Assembly (NCBI GenBank): GCA_964526565.1
Contig: CAZGMC010000009.1
Span: 1 to 61,768 of the forward strand
Source of the DNA: CAZGMC01 sp964526565
Lineage (GTDB): Bacteria > Pseudomonadota > Alphaproteobacteria > DSM-16000 > Inquilinaceae
Direction of reading: 5' to 3'
DNA: 61,768 bases
Position 1 is the first letter of the stretch. Every line of letters starts with the position of its first letter. A program made the position numbers and the translations under genes. The notes below the pieces were generated by a model. The model saw nothing but the letters and a program-made list of their open reading frames with translations, was not told the origin of the DNA and made no database searches. Shown here piece after piece: positions 33,668 through 42,607 of this stretch.

Positions 33668-34137
33668 CGCATGGCCTCCAGCAGCCGGCGCTCCAGGCCG
33701 GACTTGATTTCGTTGCGGACGGCGTCGGGGTCGTCGGCAAACATGGCGTGGACATACAGCGTGGAGCGGTCTGCCGACACGTCCAGGCTGAGCGTGCCGG
33801 GAGTCAGCGAGATGATGTTGGCGAGCAGCGTGATCTCCGCGTCGCTGCGCGCATCCAGCGGCAGGGCGACGATGCCCGGCCGGCTTTTCAGGCGCGGCCG
33901 CAGCACGTCCTGCGCCACCTTGATGCTCGACACGAGCAGTTCGTACAGGAAGTACAGCAGGAAGAACGTCACGCTGAACACCCGCGAGAAATAGGCCGTT
34001 TCGCCGTAGAGCGAGCGCGTCAGGTGCAGTGCCGCGAAGCCGACGACGAAACCGGTCAGCAGCGTCACTTCCGAAAAGCTGCCGATCATCGCCGCCCAGC
34101 CGAGGGCGCACAGCGCGTTGAGCAGGAACAAGGTCAT
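33664..34137 (-). CDS. mnhE: Na+/H+ antiporter subunit E
   Basis: 157 residues. N-terminal helices, then ELLVSSIKVAQDVLRPRL and the C-terminal domain LANIISLTPGTLSLDVSAD, typical of MnhE. Its ATG overlaps the mnhD stop by 4 nt. Confidence 0.93.
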   Translation of the reverse strand: MTLFLLNALCALGWAAMIGSFSEVTLLTGFVVGFAALHLTRSLYGETAYFSRVFSVTFFLLYFLYELLVSSIKVAQDVLRPRLKSRPGIVALPLDARSDAEITLLANIISLTPGTLSLDVSADRSTLYVHAMFADDPDAVRNEIKSGLERRLLEAMR

Positions 34138-35648
34138 GGCGCGGCTCCCAGCACGGCGGCGACATAGGCCTGCGGGTCGAGGAGCTGCTCTGCGGCGCGC
34201 GTCGCCACCGCCAGGAACGGCTCGGTCCACAGCCCGATGATCACGGTCAGCATGGCCAGCGCCGTGATCGGCGCGACCAGCAGGACCCAGTCGATGCGGC
34301 GCAGCGCCAGCGCGCCGGTGCCCGGTACGACGCCGTCAGGGTGCGGCTTCCAGAACGCCTCGGCCCAGATCTTGGTCATCGAGTAGATGGTCAGCAGCCC
34401 GACCACCAGCGCCGCCGCCACGATCAGATAGGAGTCGACTTCCAGCCCGGCCTGGATCAGCAGCAGCTTGGCCCAGAACCCGGACAGCGGCGGGAAGCCG
34501 GCCAGCGAGAACGCCGGGATGGCGAACAGCACCGCCAGGAAGGGGCGGGCCGCGTACAGCCCGCCGATCTTCTTCAGCTCGAACGAGCCGGTCAGGCGGT
34601 TGGCGACGCCGCTGACCAGGAACAGGTTGGCCTTCACGATAATGTGGTGGACCACATAGAACACCGCGCCGACCAGGGCGAGCGGCGTGAACAGCGCCAA
34701 CCCCATGATCATGTAGCCGATCTGGCTGACGATGTGGAACGACAGGATGCGCCGCAACTCGTTCTGCGCCGCGGCGCCGAGCACGCCGGTGACCATCGTC
34801 GCCCCGGCGACGATCAGCAGCAGGGTGTGGGTGTAGCCGACGTCGCCGGTGAAGATCAGCGTGAACACGCGAATCAGCGCATACACGCCGACCTTGGTCA
34901 GCAGGCCCGAGAACACCGCCGACACCGCCACCGAGGGCGTGTGGTACGAGGCCGGCAGCCAGAAGAACAGCGGGAACACCGCCGACTTGATGCCGAAGGC
35001 GACCATGAACATGACCGCCACGGCCGTGACCAGCCCCTGGTTCTCGACCTCCTGCACGCGCAGATGCAGGTCGGCCATGTTCAGCGTGCCGGTCATGCCG
35101 TAGAGCAGGCCGATGCCGCCCAGGAACAGGGTCGTGGCCAACAGGTTCAGCGCCACGTACTTGACCGCGCCGTCGAGCTGGGCGCGCCGGCTGCCCAGCA
35201 CCAGCAGGGCGAACGAGGCGATCAGCATCACCTCGAACCAGACGTACAGGTTGAACAGGTCACCGGTCACGAAGGCGCCGCACACGCCGGTCAGCAGCAT
35301 GTGGAACAGCGGGTGGAAGCCGTACTGTTCCTCGCGCCGGTCGACATCGGCCTGGGCGTACACCGCCACGGCCAGACCGGTGATGCCGGTGATGACCACC
35401 ATGATCGCCGACAGCGCGTCGGCGACCAGGGTGATCCCGAACGGCGCCGGCCAGCCACCCATCTGGGCGACGATGATGCCGGTCGGAGCCTCCAGAACCG
35501 CTGTCAGCAGGGCGATGCCGGCGGCCAGCAGGGCCGTGGCCCCGGCCAGGCTGATCCAGCGCTGCAGCCTGCGGGCGCCGCCGGTCAGGAAGGCGACGAT
35601 CGCCGTGGTGATCGGGATGACGATCGTGGAGACGACCAGCCAGGTCAT
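34134..35648 (-). CDS. mnhD: Na+/H+ antiporter subunit D
   Basis: 504 residues. A NuoM/NuoN-like proton-channel subunit with about 14 helices. Conserved blocks are the helix-5 region with NLYVWFEVMLIASFALLVLG (key Glu), FPLFFWLPASYHTPSVAVSA, LLTKVGVYALIRVFTLIF, and PPLSGFWAKL. Coupled by 4-nt overlaps to mnhC and mnhE. Confidence 0.95.
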   Translation of the reverse strand: MTWLVVSTIVIPITTAIVAFLTGGARRLQRWISLAGATALLAAGIALLTAVLEAPTGIIVAQMGGWPAPFGITLVADALSAIMVVITGITGLAVAVYAQADVDRREEQYGFHPLFHMLLTGVCGAFVTGDLFNLYVWFEVMLIASFALLVLGSRRAQLDGAVKYVALNLLATTLFLGGIGLLYGMTGTLNMADLHLRVQEVENQGLVTAVAVMFMVAFGIKSAVFPLFFWLPASYHTPSVAVSAVFSGLLTKVGVYALIRVFTLIFTGDVGYTHTLLLIVAGATMVTGVLGAAAQNELRRILSFHIVSQIGYMIMGLALFTPLALVGAVFYVVHHIIVKANLFLVSGVANRLTGSFELKKIGGLYAARPFLAVLFAIPAFSLAGFPPLSGFWAKLLLIQAGLEVDSYLIVAAALVVGLLTIYSMTKIWAEAFWKPHPDGVVPGTGALALRRIDWVLLVAPITALAMLTVIIGLWTEPFLAVATRAAEQLLDPQAYVAAVLGAAP

Positions 35649-36067
35649 GCCGCCGCGTCCTCCCGCACCGGTTCGGGTCTGTCCGCCGCTGGTGCGCCCG
35701 AGTTGGGCGCGGCCGGCTCGACCGGCTCGGCCACGCGCATGGCCTCGGTGTCGACCGTGCCGAGTTCTTCATAGGCGCGGTAGGCCAGCACCAGGGCGAA
35801 GGCGAGCAGGCCGAAGCTGATCACGATCGCCGTCAGGATCAGCGCCTGGGGCAGGGCGTTGGCAACGTCGCCGGCCGGCGTCGTCGCGCCCTCCGCAATC
35901 AGCGGCGGGGCCGCCCAGGTCAGCCGGCCTGCCGTAAAGATCAGCAGGTTGGCGGCATTGGACAGCAGGATCAGGCCGAACAGGAACTTCACCAGGTTGC
36001 GGCTGAGCATCAGGTAGACACTGCCCGACACCAGCACGCCGACGATGACCGACAGGATCGTTTCCAT
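35645..36067 (-). CDS. mnhC: Na+/H+ antiporter subunit C
   Basis: 140 residues, NuoK-like. Three helices with LVKFLFGLILLSNAANLLIF and DVANALPQALILTAIVISFG, the MnhC/NuoK signature. An extended Pro/Ala/Glu tail. Confidence 0.94.
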   Translation of the reverse strand: METILSVIVGVLVSGSVYLMLSRNLVKFLFGLILLSNAANLLIFTAGRLTWAAPPLIAEGATTPAGDVANALPQALILTAIVISFGLLAFALVLAYRAYEELGTVDTEAMRVAEPVEPAAPNSGAPAADRPEPVREDAAA

Positions 36068-36071
36068 CGCG

Positions 36072-36497
36072 TCAGTCCTCCGCCCTGCCTTCGCCGAGGG
36101 CGATGATCAGCGTCAGCACCGACCCGACCACGGCCAGATAGACGCCCACGTCGAAGATCAGCGGCGTACCGAGCTTGAGATAGTCGCCGCCGGCCAGCGG
36201 CACCTCGATCCACAGGCCGGTGAACAGCGCCGCGCCTTGCAATGCCGCCATCAGGCCGCCGGCCAGTGCCACGGCCAGCCCGACCACGGCCACGCCGCGC
36301 GTGTCGACGCCGATGGCGCGGCGCACGGCGCGCGGCCCCAGCGCCAGGGCATAGAGCGCGAAGGCGGTGGCCGCGACCAGGCTGCCGATGAAGCCGCCGC
36401 CCGGCTCGTTGTGGCCGCGCAGCAGCAGGAACACGGAGAACACCAGCATCAACCCGGTCAGGAACCGGGTCGCGGTGATCAGGATCAGCGAACTCAT
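36072..36497 (-). CDS. mnhB: Na+/H+ antiporter subunit B
   Basis: 141 residues from ATG at 36497, overlapping the mnhA stop. The MnhB signature HNEPGGGFIGSLVAATAFAL is present, followed by LKLGTPLIFDVGVYLAVVG. Confidence 0.94.
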   Translation of the reverse strand: MSSLILITATRFLTGLMLVFSVFLLLRGHNEPGGGFIGSLVAATAFALYALALGPRAVRRAIGVDTRGVAVVGLAVALAGGLMAALQGAALFTGLWIEVPLAGGDYLKLGTPLIFDVGVYLAVVGSVLTLIIALGEGRAED

Positions 36498-38785
36498 GAC
36501 CGCCTCCCGGTCGCACCGGACCCGCTGTGAGGCCGGCGGCGGACCTTGATCAGGGCGAAACAGGCCAGCCCGGCGATGGCGACGACGGCGATCTCGCCGA
36601 ACGTGTCCAGCGCGCGGAAGTCGACCAGGATGACATTGACGATGTTGCGGCCGAAGCCCTCGGGCACGCTGTTGGCCTCGAAGTAGTCGGTCAGGCGCCG
36701 GTCGAGCGGCGCGGCCGTCACCGCCAGCAGCAGCGCCGTCACGACGCTGCCGCAGGCCACGGCGATCACGCCGTCGCGAACCCGGCCGCCGCGGCTGGCG
36801 TGAGCGACGCCGTGGAAGGCCGGCAGGTGCAGCAGCACGATCGAGACGATGACGACGACCAGGATCTCGATCATGAACTGGGTCATGGCCACGTCGGGCG
36901 CGCCGTACACGACGAACACCAGCGCCACGCCGGAGCCGACCACACCCAGGGCGCAGATCGCCGCCAGCCGCGACCGCGTGAACACCGCCACCGCCGTCGC
37001 CGCGACGATCAGCGCCGCCACGCCCCACATGTACCAGGCCGGGTCCGGCCAGCCCGGGGCCGCCGCCAGCCCGCCACGGGCGATCAGGGTGCCGCCCACG
37101 GCCACCGCCAGCGTGGTGGCGCAGGTGGCCATGTAGGTGCGCATCGAGCCGCCCTGCAGCACGCGGGTCTGGACTGTAGCCAGCCGGACCAGCCCGTCCA
37201 TGGTGCGGTCGTAGAGGCGGTCGCCGGACGGCAGCAGCCGGGACAGCGCATCGGCTGCTGCCGTCACCGGCCGGAACTGCCAGAACATGATCACGCCCAG
37301 GGTCATGGTCAGGACGCTCAGCGCCAGCGGCAGGTTGATGCCGTGCCACAGCGCCAGATAGACGGCGTCGGCCCGGAAACCGCCGATCGCCGCCGCGCCG
37401 GGTTCCACCAGCGACGGCCCGACCAGATCGGGCATTATGCCGAAGATCAGGCCGGCGGCGGCCATCATCGATGGTCCGGCCAGCATCGCCCAGGGCGCCT
37501 CGTGCGGCGCCTTCGGCGTCGCCCGACGCCGCCCGAAGAAAACCCGGATGACGATTATCAGGGCGACCGTCACCATCATCGCACTGGCGGCGACCGCGGC
37601 GACGGTGACCAGCGTCGACGACGCCGCCAGCGCCAGCGCACCTTCGTACATCAGCTCCTTGCCGATGAAGCCCAGGAACGGCGGGAAGCCGGCCATGGAG
37701 AACGCGGCCAGCACGGCGGCGGCGGCGGTCACCGGCATGATGCGGGCCAGCCCACCCAGGGTGCCGAGCCGGCGCGTGCCGGTCCCGTGGTCGACCGCGC
37801 CGATGACCATGAACAGCGTCGCCTTGTACAGCGAGTGCACCAGGATGAAGGTCACCGCCGCGGCGATCGTGACGCTGCTGTCGTCGCCCAGGAACATGGT
37901 CAGGGTGCCCAGCGCCATGACCGTGGTGTAGGCGAGCATCAGCTTCAGGTCGGTCTGGCGCAACGCGACGATCGAGGCCCACACCGCGGTCACGGCGCCG
38001 ACCACCGTCAGCGTCCAGGCCCAGGCCTCGGTGCCGCCAAGCCCCGGATGCAGCCGCGCCATCAGGTAGATGCCCGCCTTGACCATGGTCGCGGAGTGCA
38101 GATAGGCGCTGACCGGCGTCGGCGCCGCCATGGCGTTGGGCAGCCAGAAGTGGAACGGCACCTGCGCCGACTTGGTGAAGGCGCCGATCAGCACCAGCGC
38201 CAGGATCGGCGCGTACAGTGCGTGGTCGCGCAGGGCATCGGCGGCCAGAAGGGCGGACAGGCTGTAGGTGCCGCCGACGATGCCCATCAGGACGAACCCG
38301 GCCAGCATGGCCAGCCCACCCGCCCCGGTGACCAGCAGTGCCTGCAGCGCGCTGCGCCGCGCCTTCGGATCGTCGCTGTCGAAGCCGATCAGCAGATAGG
38401 AGGTGAGGGAGGTCAGCTCCCAGAACACGAACAGGGCGATCAGGTCGTCGGCCAGCACGACGCCCAGCATGGCCAGCATGAACGCCGACAGGTACAGGTA
38501 GAACCTGGCGATCTGCGGGTGCCCGGCCAGGTAGGCGCCGGCATACAGGAACACGAACGTGCCGATGCCGCTGATCAGCAGGGCGAACAGCAGGCTGAGC
38601 CCGTCGATCCGAAAGGAGATCTGGACGCCCAGCGACGGCACCCAGTCCCAGGCGACGCGGACGTCGCCGCCGCCGGCGATGGTCGGCACCAGCGCCAGGA
38701 ACAGGATGAACAGTGCCAACGGCAGCAGGGTCGCCACCCATGCCACCAGGGACGTCCGTGCGCCGCTGCCTGCCGCTGCCGCCAT
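36494..38785 (-). CDS. mnhA: Na+/H+ antiporter subunit A
   Basis: 763 residues. NuoL-like large subunit. LFVFWELTSLTSYLLIGFDS, KSAQVPFHFWLPNAMAAPTP, ATMVKAGIYLMARL and ILVHSLYKATLFMVIGAVDH are the ion-path blocks. The C-terminal part (APDVAMTQFMIEILVVVIV and later helices) is the MnhB-like N-terminal domain fused to A, as in group-1 Mrp complexes. GGAG precedes the ATG. The operon gives Na+/H+ antiport for pH and salt homeostasis. Confidence 0.95.
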   Translation of the reverse strand: MAAAAGSGARTSLVAWVATLLPLALFILFLALVPTIAGGGDVRVAWDWVPSLGVQISFRIDGLSLLFALLISGIGTFVFLYAGAYLAGHPQIARFYLYLSAFMLAMLGVVLADDLIALFVFWELTSLTSYLLIGFDSDDPKARRSALQALLVTGAGGLAMLAGFVLMGIVGGTYSLSALLAADALRDHALYAPILALVLIGAFTKSAQVPFHFWLPNAMAAPTPVSAYLHSATMVKAGIYLMARLHPGLGGTEAWAWTLTVVGAVTAVWASIVALRQTDLKLMLAYTTVMALGTLTMFLGDDSSVTIAAAVTFILVHSLYKATLFMVIGAVDHGTGTRRLGTLGGLARIMPVTAAAAVLAAFSMAGFPPFLGFIGKELMYEGALALAASSTLVTVAAVAASAMMVTVALIIVIRVFFGRRRATPKAPHEAPWAMLAGPSMMAAAGLIFGIMPDLVGPSLVEPGAAAIGGFRADAVYLALWHGINLPLALSVLTMTLGVIMFWQFRPVTAAADALSRLLPSGDRLYDRTMDGLVRLATVQTRVLQGGSMRTYMATCATTLAVAVGGTLIARGGLAAAPGWPDPAWYMWGVAALIVAATAVAVFTRSRLAAICALGVVGSGVALVFVVYGAPDVAMTQFMIEILVVVIVSIVLLHLPAFHGVAHASRGGRVRDGVIAVACGSVVTALLLAVTAAPLDRRLTDYFEANSVPEGFGRNIVNVILVDFRALDTFGEIAVVAIAGLACFALIKVRRRPHSGSGATGRRS

Positions 38786-38875
38786 GGTCCGCTCCGTCCT
38801 GGCCGTGCCGTTGCCAGATTTGGCATCATCGTGGTTGCCGGATAGGGCAACATGGTGTGGTTCCGACCATCCGCG

Positions 38876-39052
38876 TCAGCGGTTGGCGTGATCCTGCAGG
38901 AATGCCTCCAGGTCCTCGGCGTCGACGCGCCATTCGCGCCCGAACTTGATGGCGCGCAGCTTCCGCTCGCGGATCCACGTGCGGATCGTGGTCTCCTTGA
39001 CCTTGAGGGTCTCGGCGACCTCGTGCACCGTCAGCAGAGTGCGGCTGCGCAT
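38876..39052 (-). CDS. Small excisionase/MerR-type helix-turn-helix protein (paralog 2)
   Basis: 58 residues, translated directly from the sequence: MRSRTLLTVHEVAETLKVKE, then TTIRTWIRERKLRAIKFG, REWRVDAEDLEAFLQDHANR. GGGGAG lies about 10 nt before the ATG. It is a close paralog of the protein at 32617. It lies 90 nt upstream of mnhA on the same strand and so may be the first gene of the operon and its regulator. Confidence 0.82.
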   Translation of the reverse strand: MRSRTLLTVHEVAETLKVKETTIRTWIRERKLRAIKFGREWRVDAEDLEAFLQDHANR

Positions 39053-39177
39053 GGCTGCCGATCTCCCCGTTTCGCGTTGGCAAGCGTCATTTTACGTAAG
39101 TTAATGGGATGTTCAAGCCGTTGACGTCGCATTGACCGGGCCGGGCGGCGCCCGGGCCGGGTGCGCCGCGGCGGTGC

Positions 39178-39624
39178 TCAGCCGTTCTTCGGCACCGCGA
39201 GCAGGGTGACGAACTGGCCCAGGCTGCGGATCGTGGCAACGAACCGGTCATAGGGCACCGGCTTGGTCACGTATGCATTGCAGCCGAGCTCGTAGGCGGA
39301 GTCGACCTCGCCGGGATCGTCGGTGCTGGTCAGCACGATCACCGGGATCTTGCGCAGCGCTGCGTCCGCCTTGACCTCGGCCAGCACGCGGGCGCCGTCC
39401 ACCACCGGCATGTTCAGGTCGAGCAGGATGAGCAGCGAGGCATCGCGGTCCCGCTGCGCATAGGGTCCGCGGCTGCGCAGAAAATCCAGCGCCTTGCGCC
39501 CGTCGGACAGGTGGATGATCGGGTTGCCCAGGCCGCCGCGACGCAGGTTGGTCTCGATCAGCTCGGCGTGCGCCGGGTCGTCCTCCACCAGCAGGATCGT
39601 TGTTACGACGTGGTTGTCGGTCAT
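39178..39624 (-). CDS. Single-domain response regulator (CheY-like receiver)
   Basis: 148 residues: a receiver only. Acidic pocket Glu14-Asp15-Asp16 (LLVEDDPAHAE), phospho-acceptor Asp69 (LLDLNMP), Thr/Ser at 99-100 (VLTSTD), and Lys121 (TKPVP). The Rcp1/CheY-like subgroup with ETNLRRGGLGNPIIHLSDG usually pairs with phytochrome or hybrid kinases; none is in the window. A (TTTGCCG)n array begins 23 bp upstream of its start. Confidence 0.9.
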   Translation of the reverse strand: MTDNHVVTTILLVEDDPAHAELIETNLRRGGLGNPIIHLSDGRKALDFLRSRGPYAQRDRDASLLILLDLNMPVVDGARVLAEVKADAALRKIPVIVLTSTDDPGEVDSAYELGCNAYVTKPVPYDRFVATIRSLGQFVTLLAVPKNG

Positions 39625-39646
39625 GGCCTTCTTGCGCGTTCCGCTG

Positions 39647-39676
39647 TGCCGTTTGCCGTTTGCCGTTTGCCGTTTC
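39647..39676. repeat. (TTTGCCG)n microsatellite 23 bp upstream of response regulator start
   Basis: Four 7-bp units in the 5' leader of the receiver gene, close enough to affect promoter spacing or translation initiation. Confidence 0.88.
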
Positions 39677-39805
39677 GGTTCCGGAAACGGACTCGACCCT
39701 ACGCCTGCAAGCCTGCCCTTGCCAGTTCGGATCCTGCATGCCGCAAAGCCGCATGACCTGGACCGTTCCGAAACAAACTGGAAGCCTCAACCTCTCCAGC
39801 GGGCT

Positions 39806-40321
39806 TCAGGGCCGGTGGTCATATCCCGTGGCGCTCGCAACGGCAACCTCCGTGCTGCGCCTCGAGCCTGCAAATCTCCTGACGAAGGAACGGGCCGGCA
39901 CTTCAAATCTCTTGTGAATGATGCTGGAGAGAAGAAGGGTCGCAAGCACCATCGTCGCCACGACCAGCCAGCACCACAGGTCTGCATGCCCCGGACCAGC
40001 GCCGCCCTTGATCCGATTGATCGCAACACCTGAGAAGAACAGTGCCGCTCCCCAGACCGCGACCCCGCCATGGATGAGGTACGGAGCCGCAAGGCAGGCG
40101 AGGAATGCGATCAGCGTTTCCGGAGAGTATCGAGAACTGGAGCCGTCAATGACATGATCAAAATTCAGGAAGGCGGTTCCGCCGTCCAGGAACCCCGGTC
40201 GAGCTGCGTTCGGCAAGGGGGAACCTGACGTGAAATGATACAGGACCACATAGAGCGCGGCGAGCCCGCGCAATCCATCCAGCTGGTCGATGTTTCCAGC
40301 ATTGCAACTATGCAACGTCAT
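39806..40321 (-). pseudogene. Acyltransferase-3 (OafA/YrhL-type) gene with large in-frame internal deletion
   Basis: 172 codons from ATG at 40321. The N-terminus has NIDQLDGLRGLAALYVVLYH, the catalytic His helix of acyltransferase_3. The C-terminus has LLLSSIIHKRFEVPARSFVR, the family's last helix and end. A complete member has about 350-400 residues and ten helices, so some 180 residues are missing in between without breaking the frame. Probably inactive. Such enzymes O-acetylate polysaccharides, which fits the glycan cluster beside it. Confidence 0.7.
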
Positions 40322-41240
40322 CGACAAATCTCTCGATGCACGCATCTATAGAAACGGCGCCACCCGGCGAATGATGCCGGCCCGGAAGGGGGGCGGCTTG
40401 GACCGTCAAGAATGCCGGGTCGCACCGACTTCTTCCAGGTCGTTGGGTCGTCACGGTCCGGTTGCCGCAATCACCGGCATTTCGCCGGCGCACGAACCTG
40501 TCTGATCTGCGCCATGGTACCGGAGTGGGTGCGGTTGAGCTCAATAACGGCCATGGAGGGGGCGGCTCGTGTTCCACCCTGCGCGAAATGTAATATTCCA
40601 GTCTTACACCGAAGTGGGTATCGCATGAGTTTACAAATACTTTAACGGGAAGTCCGGCAAGGCCCTGCATCTGTTGCCATGAACGTCGGTCGGAGGAGTC
40701 GTTCCCGGCACAATGGCTCGTCCTCTGACTCCTGAACAGACTCCAACGTATTGTATATGTTCGGACATTCTCGATGCTGGCGGCGGACCTGATTTCCCGG
40801 TGTTCTCAATGCGGGTTGAACGGGTTCTTGTTCTTGCCGTTCTGCTGAAACCTGGTGTAATTATCGGTGGCAGCAGGGGGAGATGATAAATAATCAAAAA
40901 CATGGAGAGCGTTTGTTCGGCATTCCGAACGCGTGTCGGGCCGGGCACTGTAATACTTATTATGACCCGGACCTGTATCTTCCCATGGCAGGGGCGCCTG
41001 GCGAACAACAATTATAGCGGATGTAATACGTAAAGATTAATCAATAGTACATATCGTGTTTCATAACACAATCGCCAGACGAAATGTCAGGCTGTCACCT
41101 TAATGCATTGAAAAACGGAGATCTCAGCAAACGGCACGCCGTTTGCTGAGACGGGACCGGCATTTCGACAGACTTGTCATGCGCCTTGTCAAAAGCCCCG
41201 CCCGCAGCTTCCGTCGAGCGCATTATTAAAAGTTGGGCTC
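40322..41240. other. AT-richer intergenic stretch upstream of polysaccharide cluster
   Basis: About 900 bp, clearly lower in GC than the genes on either side. Short open frames exist but none has family resemblance, an RBS or consistent codon use. The stretch 41020-41120 is AT-rich and promoter-like, and ends in the hairpin at 41122. It probably marks the boundary of transferred DNA. Confidence 0.6.
41122..41151. promoter_or_regulatory. Perfect 13-bp hairpin in leader of glycosyltransferase cluster
   Basis: Arms TCTCAGCAAACGG and CCGTTTGCTGAGA with a CACG tetraloop, 90 bp upstream of the first glycosyltransferase start. No T-tract follows on the plus strand, so it is not a standard terminator for that direction. 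It could be an RNA stability or antitermination element, or a protein-binding dyad. Confidence 0.6.
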
Positions 41241-42518
41241 ATGGCTCGCATCACTATTGAGAGCAACCCAGCGCGTTCCTGGTTGCCACAAAGGAATGTG
41301 GAACAGGACGTGGCGCGCCATGACGGGCGGGCCGTGGCAGCACTGCGGGACAGGCCGCTGCGGGTCTGGCTGCCCCATGTGGAGGGCCGCTCGGGAGCGG
41401 ATGTCTGGACACGCACCTTTGCCACCCTGCTGCGAGAAGCGGGGCATGAAGCGATCCTGACCCGCTTTCCCCACTGGATGCAGTACGCGCCCTGGCTTAT
41501 GCGCTCCGCGGCCGGCCCCGACGGCGCGGACATTGTCATTGGCAACAGCTGGAATGCGTGGGCCTTCAAGCGTCCCGGACTACCCCTGGTCAGCATCGAC
41601 CATCTGTTCATTCTCGACCCGAATTTCGACCGCTATCGATCCCGCCTCCAGTCGATGTTTCACAACTCGGTGCTGCGCCGGTCGCTGGTGCAAAGCTATG
41701 GCATTGCCGACTGCACGGTCGGGGTCAGCGAATACACTGCACGACAGGCGCGCTGTGTCTTTCCAAACGCCGAGATTATCGCGATCCCGAACGGGATCGA
41801 CGTGCGGTTCTTCACCCCGGGGCCGCCCAAGGCGGCGCTGGCCGGGCGGAAGAAACGGCTTCTGTTCGTCGGCAACCTGACCAGGCGCAAGGGCAGCGAT
41901 ATCCTTGCCGCCATCATGGAGATGCTGGGCGACGACCATGTGCTTGAATATACCAGCGGGCTGCGTGCCAATCATGTCGGGCATCGCCATGCAAGAATGG
42001 TCCCGATCGGGCGTCTGACGCCCGAACAGGTCCGGGCCGCGATGCAACGGGCCGATGTGCTGGTGCTGCCCACCCGCCTGGAGGGGCTGCCACTGACAGC
42101 GCTCGAGGCGCTGGCCTGCGGCACGCCCGTGGTCGCAAGCAATGTCGCGTCGCTTCCCGAGATCGTCCGCGATGGCATCAACGGGTACTGCTGCCGCGTC
42201 GACGACGCCGGGCATTTCGCTGCGGCCATCCGCCGGCTGACGCGCAGTGATGCGGTGCTGCAGACGGCCTCGGCCCAGGCGCGCGCACTGGCGGAAGGCC
42301 ATCTTGACGCCCGGCGGATGGTCTCCGTCTATGTCTCGCTGGCCCGGCGCCTGATCGCCGCGCAAGCGGCAGGGGCCACGAAATCCCAAGCTCCGCAGCC
42401 GGTAAGCGGCACAGCGCGCGGCGTCTGGAGCGAAAACCCGCTTGCCGTACCCCGCGATCCGTTGCCGGCAACCGAGACCGAGCTCCTGCCAAAGGTCGAA
42501 GCTTCGAGGGCAGAATGA
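41241..42518 (+). CDS. Glycosyltransferase family 4
   Basis: 425 residues. A GT-B fold with IPNGIDVRFF in the linker, LLFVGNLTRRKGSDIL at the start of the C-terminal domain, and the donor-site EGLPLTALEALACGTPVVAS with catalytic-type Glu pairs. It transfers a sugar from a nucleotide donor in polysaccharide synthesis. First gene of a plus-strand run of six surface-glycan genes. Weak RBS. The last 55 residues are a non-conserved tail. Confidence 0.88.
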   Translation: MARITIESNPARSWLPQRNVEQDVARHDGRAVAALRDRPLRVWLPHVEGRSGADVWTRTFATLLREAGHEAILTRFPHWMQYAPWLMRSAAGPDGADIVIGNSWNAWAFKRPGLPLVSIDHLFILDPNFDRYRSRLQSMFHNSVLRRSLVQSYGIADCTVGVSEYTARQARCVFPNAEIIAIPNGIDVRFFTPGPPKAALAGRKKRLLFVGNLTRRKGSDILAAIMEMLGDDHVLEYTSGLRANHVGHRHARMVPIGRLTPEQVRAAMQRADVLVLPTRLEGLPLTALEALACGTPVVASNVASLPEIVRDGINGYCCRVDDAGHFAAAIRRLTRSDAVLQTASAQARALAEGHLDARRMVSVYVSLARRLIAAQAAGATKSQAPQPVSGTARGVWSENPLAVPRDPLPATETELLPKVEASRAE

Positions 42519-42607
42519 ACCAGCAGCTCACCGCCGCGGCACATCCATGGGCGGCGACCCCGGCGCGAACGTGCTGGCCTGTTGCGGCGCGATCTTCGTG
42601 AGGGGCG

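Noticed and set aside
40631..41011. 126-codon minus-strand ORF in the AT-rich border
   Set aside because: No RBS, no recognisable family, and amino-acid composition like random translation.
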